Below the pieces are notes generated by a model, which was not told where the DNA came from, did no database searches, and worked only from the letters and a program-made list of their open reading frames with translations. Below, in pieces: positions 1-5,234 of a DNA stretch of 7,376 nucleotides (positions within the stretch are counted from its first letter, which is position 1; every line of letters starts with the position of its first letter). Origin of the DNA: Rickettsiales bacterium. GTDB taxonomy: Bacteria; Pseudomonadota; Alphaproteobacteria; Rickettsiales; UBA3002. The stretch lies in assembly GCA_021300075.1 (NCBI GenBank), contig JAJTIB010000170.1, positions 1 to 7,376 on the forward strand, read 5' to 3'. The position numbers and the translations under genes were made by a program.

Positions 1-430
1 TCAGGCGGTGCCGTCGCTCAGGCGCGACTATGTGACCGAAAATCTCTCGGCGCGTGGTGCGTATATTCTACGCGCGGCATCAAGTGACCCGCGCGTGGTA
101 CTGATTGATACCGGCACGGCGCTGCATTTATGCGTTGAAGCGCAGGCGCAGCTTGAGGCCAAAGGCATCCCCACGCGCGTGGTTTCCATGCCCTCGATGA
201 CACGGTTTGCAAAGGAACCAAAACGCTATCAGCAACAGGTGCTGGGCGAGGGCACGCGCCGCATTGCGGTTGAGGCCGCGCTCGGTATGGGTTGGGAGCG
301 TTGGCTGGGCGAAGACGGCATATTTATCGGCATGACGGGCTTTGGCGCCTCCGCCCCCGCGCCGGATTTGTATCAGCATTTCGGGATTACGGTTGAGGCG
401 ATTGTGAAGGCGGCAGAATCTGGAGCTTAG
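1..430 (+). CDS. tkt: Transketolase, C-terminal fragment (5' end outside window)
   Basis: Transketolase moves two-carbon ketol units between sugar phosphates in the cytoplasmic pentose phosphate pathway (and in the Calvin cycle where present), using thiamine diphosphate and Mg2+. Only the last 142 codons are here, read in frame from base 2 to the TAG at 428-430. They cover the C-terminal transketolase domain: R-D-Y-V-T-E-N and GAYIL near the start, VVSMPSM in the middle, then AVEAALGMGWERWLG and GMTGFGASAPAPDLYQHFGI, the family's characteristic end. The thiamine-diphosphate-binding N-terminal and middle domains lie upstream of the window, so their integrity cannot be judged. A GTG at base 8 could look like a start but lies inside the conserved domain. 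gap follows after 110 bp on the same strand, so co-transcription is plausible. Identity is very secure. Confidence 0.95.
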   Translation, partial: QAVPSLRRDYVTENLSARGAYILRAASSDPRVVLIDTGTALHLCVEAQAQLEAKGIPTRVVSMPSMTRFAKEPKRYQQQVLGEGTRRIAVEAALGMGWERWLGEDGIFIGMTGFGASAPAPDLYQHFGITVEAIVKAAESGA

Positions 431-472
431 AGCCTTGAGCCGTGAGGTTTCAGCTTGGTTTGTTGTAATTTT

Positions 473-511
473 TCATTCCCGCGAGAGCAGGACCAGTAGC
501 TGGATGCCAGC
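473..511. repeat. Decayed copy of a proteobacterial intergenic palindromic repeat (copy 1)
   Basis: Between tkt and gap. TTCCCGCGAGAGCAGGA is an imperfect stem (TCCCGC against GCAGGA, GAGA loop, one C-A mismatch), followed by CCAG-TAG-CTGG and GATGCCAGC. This is the layout of the widespread repeat whose arms read ATTCCCGCGAAAGCGGGAAT and are joined through CCAG...CTGG. Here the second arm is cut short after GCCAGC. A related copy lies after gap at 1575-1600. It may affect mRNA stability between tkt and gap, but that is inference. The family assignment is from memory of the consensus. Confidence 0.55.
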
Positions 512-530
512 GTATAGAGTGAGGAGTAAA

Positions 531-536
531 AGAGGA
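531..536 (+). promoter_or_regulatory. Ribosome binding site of gap
   Basis: AGAGGA ends 4 nt before the ATG at 541, a good Shine-Dalgarno match that fixes the gap start. A second purine-rich run, GAGGAG at 521-526, lies further upstream and is too distant to be the main site. Confidence 0.7.
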
Positions 537-540
537 ATCG

Positions 541-1539
541 ATGACCATCAAAATCGGCATTAACGGGCTGGGGCGCATTGGGCGGTCGGTCGCGCGCGCG
601 ATTATCGAAGAGGGCTATGACGATATAAAACTCGTCGCCGCGAACGGCGCCGCGCCCAACGAAACCCACGCCCATTTATTGCAGTTTGACTCGGTACATG
701 GGCGGTTTCAGCACAAGATTACGGCGGATGATAAAGGCCTCGATATGGGGCGCGGACACATCACCATCACCCATGAGCGCGACCCGAAGCGGATCGATTG
801 GAAAGCGCTTGGGGTGGACATGGTGCTCGAATGTACCGGCGCGTTTAACAGCAAGGAAGCCGCGAGTGTGCATCTCGCGCAAGGCGCGCGGCGCGTGCTG
901 ATTTCTGCGCCTGCGAGCGATGCCTGCCCGACGATTGTTTTCGGGGTCAATGACCAGACCATCACACCCGAACATACGGTGATTTCGGTTGGTTCCTGCA
1001 CCACCAATTGCCTTGCACCCGTGGCGCAGGCACTGGATAAAACATTTGGGATTGTCGCCGGTTCCATGACGACGATTCACGCCTATACGAGTGATCAGAA
1101 CATCCAAGACGGCACGCATAAAGATTTGCGCCGGGCGCGCGCAGCCGCGCTCTCGATGGTGCCGACCAAAACCGGCGCGGCCAAGGCGATTGGCCTCGTC
1201 CTGCCGCAACTGGCGGGCAAGCTCAGCGGTTCGGCCATCCGCGTGCCGACCGCCAATGTCTCGCTCGTGGATCTCGTGGTATCGCTCGCCAAACCCACCA
1301 CGAAAGAAGCGGTGAATGAGGCGCTGGTGGCCGCCGCCAAGGCGCTACCCAGAAATGTGATGAAAACCGACACGCGCCCCCTGGTCTCGGTTGATTATGT
1401 GCATGATAATGCCAGCGCGATTGTGGATTTAACCGCCACTACCGTCACCGGCGGAACGCTCGTCCGTGTGGCGGCCTGGTATGACAACGAATGGGGTTTT
1501 TCCTGCCGCATGCTGGATATGGTCAGGAAGCTGACGTAA
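541..1539 (+). CDS. gap: Type I glyceraldehyde-3-phosphate dehydrogenase, possibly NADP-accepting
   Basis: Cytoplasmic enzyme converting glyceraldehyde 3-phosphate, phosphate and NAD(P)+ to 1,3-bisphosphoglycerate, or the reverse in gluconeogenesis or carbon fixation. The 332 residues are full family length. Visible are the Rossmann motif INGLGRIGR (7-15), the substrate segment QFDSVHGRF, catalytic Cys153 in SCTTNC, catalytic His180 in TTIHAYT, the HKDLRRARAA loop and WYDNEWGF (313-320). The residue after the second beta strand, normally Asp binding the NAD ribose, is Gly36 (AANG). The Leu-Pro pair usually found before HKDLRR is Gly191-Thr192. Those are the positions that exclude NADP in well-studied bacterial enzymes, and plastid NADP enzymes carry Ala-Ser at the second pair. 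The stretch before the catalytic Cys is SVGSC rather than the usual SNASC. The start is supported by AGAGGA. tkt lies upstream and pgk 467 bp downstream. Identity is certain; the cofactor idea is inference. Confidence 0.97.
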   Translation: MTIKIGINGLGRIGRSVARAIIEEGYDDIKLVAANGAAPNETHAHLLQFDSVHGRFQHKITADDKGLDMGRGHITITHERDPKRIDWKALGVDMVLECTGAFNSKEAASVHLAQGARRVLISAPASDACPTIVFGVNDQTITPEHTVISVGSCTTNCLAPVAQALDKTFGIVAGSMTTIHAYTSDQNIQDGTHKDLRRARAAALSMVPTKTGAAKAIGLVLPQLAGKLSGSAIRVPTANVSLVDLVVSLAKPTTKEAVNEALVAAAKALPRNVMKTDTRPLVSVDYVHDNASAIVDLTATTVTGGTLVRVAAWYDNEWGFSCRMLDMVRKLT

Positions 1540-1559
1540 GGTATCAGATATACTATAAT
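1531..1559 (+). promoter_or_regulatory. Candidate sigma-70-type promoter at the end of gap
   Basis: TATAAT at 1554-1559 is a perfect -10 hexamer. CTGACG at 1531-1536, 17 bp upstream, matches 4 of 6 bases of TTGACA and overlaps the last two gap codons. A transcript would start near 1566, run through the hairpin at 1577-1594, and could serve as a leader of roughly 440 nt for pgk or as an antisense RNA to the small ORF at 1717-1941. A chance match in AT-rich intergenic DNA is possible. Confidence 0.45.
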
Positions 1560-1574
1560 TTTTTCCCACCTAAT

Positions 1575-1600
1575 CTTCCCTGCGAAAGCGGGGATCCAGC
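1575..1600. repeat. Hairpin from a proteobacterial intergenic palindromic repeat (copy 2)
   Basis: A 7-bp stem at 1577-1594, TCCCTGC paired with GCGGGGA (one T-G pair), closes a GAAA tetraloop and is followed by TCCAGC. It matches the left arm of the ATTCCCGCGAAAGCGGGAAT type of intergenic repeat. Read on the reverse strand it gives the peptide WIPAFAG, a familiar spurious translation of these repeats. It begins 36 nt after the gap stop codon and could protect the 3' end of gap mRNA. No T-run follows, so it is not a standard terminator. Confidence 0.6.
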
Positions 1601-1716
1601 AGCAAGCAATCTCGCAGCGCATAGATCTCCACTCCCTGTGGGTTAGAAATGTTACAGTGATCGCCGTTTGTCCACGTTAAATTCCTGCGCCTTGCGGTAG
1701 TGGAATATGTTGAAAA

Positions 1717-1941
1717 TCAGCGTTCATAACCCGTTTTGGAATCGAGCTCCCTCTTTCCGAGTTCTTTTATCCACCACTCCTCGTAGGTGGACTCCGGAGG
1801 ATAGAGCGGCTGATTTGTTCTCCAATTTTTCCACTCGCGCTTCTGCCGGTCTGCCTCAGTTACAAAGTTGCCTCCCGACTTTTTTCTTGGCTCAGGGCGA
1901 TTGTTACGATGTCCACTATTGGATGGTTTTCCACTGTTCAT
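1717..1941 (-). CDS. Small hypothetical protein, Trp-rich and highly charged
   Basis: Not recognised. It encodes 74 residues, antisense to the surrounding operon. Evidence that it is a real gene: AGGGAG lies 8 nt before the ATG, and the product has the composition of a soluble protein. The first 25 residues are rich in Asn, Ser, Gly, Pro, Lys and Arg and look disordered. The remainder is charged, with four tryptophans (REWKNW and EEWWIKE) and a Lys/Arg/Glu-rich tail ending TGYER. There is no signal peptide, membrane segment or Cys. Codons such as AGA, AGG, ATA and repeated GGA differ from the neighbouring metabolic genes, suggesting foreign origin. It is divergent from pgk, with 65 bp between the starts. 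An overlapping forward reading frame (1707-1943) has a less protein-like composition. It could still be a chance ORF. Confidence 0.5.
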   Translation of the reverse strand: MNSGKPSNSGHRNNRPEPRKKSGGNFVTEADRQKREWKNWRTNQPLYPPESTYEEWWIKELGKRELDSKTGYER

Positions 1942-1949
1942 AAAAAATG

Positions 1950-1955
1950 CTCCCT
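1950..1955 (-). promoter_or_regulatory. Ribosome binding site of the antisense small ORF
   Basis: On the reverse strand AGGGAG is followed by an 8-nt spacer (CATTTTTT) and the ATG at 1941. Strength and spacing are good. It is the main sequence evidence that the small reverse ORF is translated. Confidence 0.5.
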
Positions 1956-2006
1956 AATTCTCTATTGATGTTATAGGAATTGTAGTCTCCCTGTTGTGAC
2001 AAATTA

Positions 2007-3245
2007 ATGAAGATTAACATGACCTCGACCCTACCCAGCCTCGAAACGCTTGATGTGACCGGCAAGACCGTGCTGGTACGGCTGGATCTTAACGTGCCAA
2101 TGCAGCGCGGCAGGGTGGTGGATGCGACGCGTATCACCCGTATTATCCCCACCCTGCAATATCTAATTGAACGCCATGCCAAGATTGTGGTGCTGTCGCA
2201 TCTTGGCCGTCCCGGGGGGTTTGACCCGGGCCTGTCGCTTGCGCCACTGGTTGATATTTTAAGTGAAAATTTGTGGGACAGGCCGGTGAAATTCTCGCCC
2301 GATTGTGTGGGAAGCACCGCCAGACTCGCGGTTGAAGCCGCCGCACCGGGTGATGTGATTTTAATGGAAAATCTGCGCTTTCACGCCGAGGAAGAAGCGA
2401 ATGACCCCACTTTCGGCAAAGCGCTTGCCAGTTTGGGTGATGCGTTTGTGAATGACGCTTTTTCCTGTTCGCACCGCGCCCATGCCTCGATCGTGGGCAT
2501 CAACCCGCATCTGCCCTCGGCCGCAGGCCGCCTTCTGGCGGAAGAAGCAGCGGCCCTCAGCCGCACGCTATCAACACCTAACCGTCCGCTTGCGGCGCTC
2601 GTCGGTGGCTCGAAAGTCTCGACGAAAATTACGCTTCTGGGCAATCTCTGCGCCAAGGTGGATAAGCTGATTATTGGCGGGGCCATGGCCAACACGTTTC
2701 TCTATGCCCAAGGGTATGATGTCGGCGCCTCATGGGTGGAGCCGGACATGAAATCCACCGTGCGCGATATTTTGAAAGAGGCCACGAGCAAAGGCTGCGC
2801 GCTTATTTTACCGAGTGATGTGGTGGTGGCCAGCGCCTTTGAGCCGCATGCGCCTGCACAGGTGGTGGAGGTGAAACATATCCCCAAACGCAGTATGATT
2901 CTTGATATTGGCCCGCGCTCGTTGATGCAGCTTTTCCGCGCCATCGAAGATTCCAGAACCCTGGTATGGAACGGCCCCGTGGGCGCTTATGAAACCGCGC
3001 CGTTTGATTCTTCGACCGTGCAGCTGGCGCGGATGGTTGCGGCGCGTTCACGCGAGGGACTACTGCATAGTGTGGCCGGTGGCGGCGACACGGTGGCGGC
3101 ATTGGCGCATGCGGGACTTACTTCTGAGCTGAGCTATCTCTCAACCGCTGGCGGTGCATTTCTTGAGTGGCTTGAGGGCAAGGAACTGCCTGGGATTGCG
3201 GCGCTTCTGGGTGCATATGACGCGCGTGAACGTCAACGGGCTTGA
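2007..3245 (+). CDS. pgk: Phosphoglycerate kinase
   Basis: Cytoplasmic kinase transferring phosphate between 1,3-bisphosphoglycerate and ADP to give 3-phosphoglycerate and ATP, reversibly. It is the step next to GAPDH. The 412 residues are slightly longer than the usual 390-400. Both lobes are intact. The N-lobe has VRLDLNVP (24-31), SHLGRP (64-69), ENLRF (121-125) and NDAFSCSHRAHAS (149-161, Arg157). The C-lobe has GGSKVSTKI (200-208), IGGAMANTF, WNGPVGAYE (321-329), AGGGDTVAA (357-365) and STAGGAFLEWLEGKELPG at the C-terminal end. The start is uncertain: ATG 2007 has no clear ribosome binding site, while ATG 2019 (Met5) is preceded by a weak GAAG and suits the family equally well. The last 29 nt overlap the next small gene. 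Transcription may come from the candidate promoter ending at 1559 or from the 65 bp upstream. Identity is certain. Confidence 0.97.
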   Translation: MKINMTSTLPSLETLDVTGKTVLVRLDLNVPMQRGRVVDATRITRIIPTLQYLIERHAKIVVLSHLGRPGGFDPGLSLAPLVDILSENLWDRPVKFSPDCVGSTARLAVEAAAPGDVILMENLRFHAEEEANDPTFGKALASLGDAFVNDAFSCSHRAHASIVGINPHLPSAAGRLLAEEAAALSRTLSTPNRPLAALVGGSKVSTKITLLGNLCAKVDKLIIGGAMANTFLYAQGYDVGASWVEPDMKSTVRDILKEATSKGCALILPSDVVVASAFEPHAPAQVVEVKHIPKRSMILDIGPRSLMQLFRAIEDSRTLVWNGPVGAYETAPFDSSTVQLARMVAARSREGLLHSVAGGGDTVAALAHAGLTSELSYLSTAGGAFLEWLEGKELPGIAALLGAYDARERQRA

Positions 3246-3546
3246 GGCGGCGCGAAGCGCCTGCCGCGCTGCGAGTGGCGCCCTTGAACTTGTGACGCCA
3301 CCCGATTCTGGATGTCTCGCGGGGGTTGGCTATTGGCAAGAAGTGCAGCGCCTGCTGCGGGCAGAATTTTCTGACTTTCATGTGGCACTTTTTGTCGATT
3401 GCGGCGCGAATGCAGCGGTCGCTCATGATGCGCTGCGGCTGGGGCTGAATGTGGTGGTTGATGTCACGCCCGCGATGTTGGCGAAACTTGCGGCGATTGC
3501 GGAGGGGCAGGGGGTTAAGTGCGTGATGCGTCATCGCCTTTCTTGA
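3217..3546 (+). CDS. Conserved-looking small protein of unknown function between pgk and fba
   Basis: About 109 residues from ATG 3217, overlapping the 3' end of pgk by 29 nt in another frame and ending 51 nt before fba. It sits inside the operon, and its composition is that of a real soluble protein. The central part reads LVTPPDSGCLAGVGYWQEV, then a hydrophobic strand VALFVDCGANAAVAHDAL, then an alternating strand-helix pattern (LNVVVDVTPAMLAKLAAIAEGQGV). From memory, many alphaproteobacteria encode small unnamed proteins beside fba with the same pattern (SPPGA, LDCG/A, ALRAG, a Pro-Ala-Phe-like segment, then an Ala-rich helix), so I think it is a homologue. No catalytic motif is recognised. 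There is no membrane segment or signal peptide. The start is uncertain: no strong ribosome binding site is seen, so coupling to pgk translation is likely. The in-frame ATG at 3154 would mean a deeper overlap with pgk and is less likely. Confidence 0.7.
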   Translation: MTRVNVNGLEAARSACRAASGALELVTPPDSGCLAGVGYWQEVQRLLRAEFSDFHVALFVDCGANAAVAHDALRLGLNVVVDVTPAMLAKLAAIAEGQGVKCVMRHRLS

Positions 3547-3585
3547 CAGGCACGACCGGGAAGCTACACAGAGACGTAAGTGAAT

Positions 3586-3591
3586 AGGGAG
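3586..3591 (+). promoter_or_regulatory. Ribosome binding site that fixes the fba start
   Basis: AGGGAG ends 6 nt before ATG 3598. This favours ATG 3598 over the in-frame GTG at 3580, which lies upstream of the Shine-Dalgarno sequence. Confidence 0.75.
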
Positions 3592-3597
3592 AGTGCG

Positions 3598-4527
3598 ATG
3601 CAACTGACGCCACGAGTGAAAACAATGCTGAGCTGGTATGAGGGCGCAAGTGAGGCGACCAAGGCCAATCTCGCGCGGATGCTGATGCAGGGGAAACTCG
3701 GCGGCACAGGCAAGATGGTCATCCTGCCGGTGGATCAGGGTTTTGAGCATGGCCCGGCGCGCAGCTTTGCGGCAAATCCGGCGGCCTATGACCCGCATTA
3801 CCACTATCAACTTGCGCTCGATGCGGGGCTGAATGCTTATGCCGCACCGCTCGGGATGCTCGAGGCGGGGGTTGATACGTTTAAGGGCAAGCTGCCGACC
3901 ATCCTCAAAATCAACAGCAATAATTCGCTCGTGCCGAAAGACGCAGCACCCGATCAGGCGGTAACGGCGAGCGTGAAAGACGCCCTCAGGCTCGGCTGTG
4001 CGGCGATTGGTTTTACCATCTATCCCGGATCGCACCAGGCCTATGACATGATGGAAGAAATCCGTTCGCTGAGCGAGGAAGCCAAAGCGGCTGGGCTTGC
4101 CACCGTCATCTGGTCCTACCCGCGCGGGGCGGGGCTTTCAAAGGATGGAGAAACCGCCATTGATGTCACCGCCTATGCCGCCCATATCGCGGCATTACTC
4201 GGCGCGCATATCATCAAGGTGAAGCCGCCCACGGCGCATATCGAACAGGCCGAAGCCAAAAAAATTTATGAGCAGGAAAAAATTCCGGTGGCGACTCTCG
4301 CCGAGCGCATCGCTCATATTAAACAAGCCGTATTTGGTGGTCGGCGTATTGTGATTTTCTCGGGCGGCGGCGCAAAATCAAACGCGGAAGTGCTGGCCGA
4401 GGTGCAGGCGATTGCCCAAGGTGGTGGCGATGGTTCGATTATGGGGCGCAATGCCTTCCAGCGCAAAAAGCCCGAAGCGATCGCACTTTTGAGTGAGATT
4501 GTCGGCGTCTATCAGCAGGCCGCGTGA
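3598..4527 (+). CDS. fba: Class I fructose-bisphosphate aldolase (DhnA/FbaB type)
   Basis: Cleaves fructose 1,6-bisphosphate to dihydroxyacetone phosphate and glyceraldehyde 3-phosphate, or condenses them, through a Schiff base on lysine and without metal. The 309 residues form a single TIM barrel of the archaeal-type class I family. This is shorter than E. coli FbaB and normal for what I remember of the alphaproteobacterial form. Key segments are KMVILPVDQGFEHGPA (39-54; Asp46 is the likely active-site acid), AAPLGMLE, TILKINSNNSL, IGFTIYPGS, WSYPRG (Tyr174), GAHIIKVKPPT (Lys207 the likely Schiff-base lysine, by analogy with the family), and the phosphate-binding IFSGGGAK and GRNAFQR near the C-terminus. 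All expected residues are present. The start at ATG 3598 is set by AGGGAG. The stop codon overlaps the thiE start in GTGA, implying translational coupling. Identity is very secure. Confidence 0.95.
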   Translation: MQLTPRVKTMLSWYEGASEATKANLARMLMQGKLGGTGKMVILPVDQGFEHGPARSFAANPAAYDPHYHYQLALDAGLNAYAAPLGMLEAGVDTFKGKLPTILKINSNNSLVPKDAAPDQAVTASVKDALRLGCAAIGFTIYPGSHQAYDMMEEIRSLSEEAKAAGLATVIWSYPRGAGLSKDGETAIDVTAYAAHIAALLGAHIIKVKPPTAHIEQAEAKKIYEQEKIPVATLAERIAHIKQAVFGGRRIVIFSGGGAKSNAEVLAEVQAIAQGGGDGSIMGRNAFQRKKPEAIALLSEIVGVYQQAA

Positions 4528-5207
4528 CGCGCATGACGAGTGAGGCGCATCCCTGTCGGCTTTATCTGATTTCACCGCCCAGGATTTCATTGTCGGAATT
4601 TACCAGAACGCTTGAGGTCGCGCTTCTGGCCGGAGATGTGGGTGCATTTCAGTTGCGCCTGAAAGAGGCGGACGATGCGGCAATTCGCGCTGCCGCGCGC
4701 GCGCTGAAGCCCATCTGTCGCGCGCGCAATGTAGCATTCATCCTTAATGACCGAGTTGATCTTGCGGTAGAACTTGAAGTCGACGGCGTGCATTTGGGGC
4801 AGGACGACATGAAGCCTGAGGAGGCGCGGCAGGCGCTCGGCAGCGATAGAGTGATTGGCGTCAGCTGCCATGATTCCTCGCATATGGCGATGGAGGCGGG
4901 AGAGAAAGGCGCGGATTATATCGCCTTCGGCGCGTTCTTCTCCACCAAATCCAAATCCCCGGAGAAGCTGGCAAAATATGGTGTCCCGACGGTTGATATC
5001 GTCAAATGGTGGTCCACTTATACGATTGTGCCGTGTGTCGCGATTGGCGGGATGACTCCGCAGAATTGCGCGCCGTTTGTGGCGGCAGGGGCGGATTTCA
5101 TCGCCGCCATCACCGCGATCTGGGAGCACCCCAAAGGTGCGGCGGCCGCGGTCAAGGAGTTCAATCAGGCAATCAAGGCAGCACTGAAAAATGCAAGAGT
5201 CGGTTGA
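4524..5207 (+). CDS. thiE: Thiamine-phosphate synthase
   Basis: Joins hydroxymethylpyrimidine diphosphate with the thiazole phosphate to give thiamine phosphate and pyrophosphate in the cytoplasm. The 227 residues form a TIM barrel of usual family length. Motifs in order: QLRLKE (43-48, matching QLRxK that binds the pyrimidine diphosphate), FILNDRVDLA (72-81), DGVHLGQDD (87-95, Asp95), IGVSCHD (Ser114), DYIAFGAFFSTKSK (131-144, Lys144), AIGGM (phosphate loop, 173-177), and GADFIAAITAIW near the end. All the expected ligand residues are visible, which favours ThiE over the related TenI. The first codon is GTG 4524, sharing GTGA with the fba stop; ATG 4533 is an alternative. The upstream AGG is closer to the GTG. 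Being the last gene of a carbon operon that includes transketolase, it likely supplies that enzyme's cofactor pathway. I see no thiamine riboswitch. Confidence 0.9.
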   Translation: MTRMTSEAHPCRLYLISPPRISLSEFTRTLEVALLAGDVGAFQLRLKEADDAAIRAAARALKPICRARNVAFILNDRVDLAVELEVDGVHLGQDDMKPEEARQALGSDRVIGVSCHDSSHMAMEAGEKGADYIAFGAFFSTKSKSPEKLAKYGVPTVDIVKWWSTYTIVPCVAIGGMTPQNCAPFVAAGADFIAAITAIWEHPKGAAAAVKEFNQAIKAALKNARVG

Positions 5208-5234
5208 TTGCTATCGACAATCGATCGCTGAACT

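Larger units (their letters stand above)
1540..2006. other. Long, AT-richer gap between gap and pgk
   Basis: This 467-bp stretch separates two genes that usually sit close together in this arrangement. It holds the promoter candidate ending at 1559, a repeat hairpin at 1575-1600 and a reverse-strand ORF at 1717-1941. A 6-bp perfect inverted repeat, TCCACC/GGTGGA with a 10-nt loop, lies at 1770-1791 inside that ORF. Between 1601 and 1716 I recognise nothing. The base composition is visibly less GC-rich than the flanking genes, in keeping with inserted or non-core DNA. Confidence 0.6.

Noticed and set aside
431..540. Thiamine diphosphate riboswitch before gap, suggested by CTGGAT-GCCAGCGTA at 500-514 in a transketolase/thiE locus.
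   Set aside because: It resembles the riboswitch 3' segment but lacks the AAT between GGAT and GCC, and there is no CTGAGA element or closing P1 stem. The sequence is better explained as the joint and truncated second arm of the intergenic palindromic repeat.
1541..1564. Rho-independent terminator after gap: GTAT-CAGAT-ATAC followed by six Ts.
   Set aside because: A 4-bp AT-rich stem is too unstable, and the T-run is separated from it. The same bases form the -10 element of the promoter candidate.
1707..1943. Forward 78-codon ORF in the gap-pgk spacer.
   Set aside because: It overlaps the reverse ORF that has the better ribosome binding site. Its product, rich in Phe, Ser and Cys without pattern, looks like non-coding translation.
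3118..4035. Long open reverse-strand frame (305 codons) opposite pgk, the small gene and fba.
   Set aside because: It is a shadow of three well-supported plus-strand genes. Its product is Arg/His/Pro-rich with no family motif, typical of the complement of GC-rich coding DNA.
5208..5234. Bidirectional terminator between the convergent thiE and suhB stops (ATCGA-CAA-TCGAT at 5213-5225).
   Set aside because: The stem is only 5 bp and AT-containing, with no T-run on either side. This is too weak to call.
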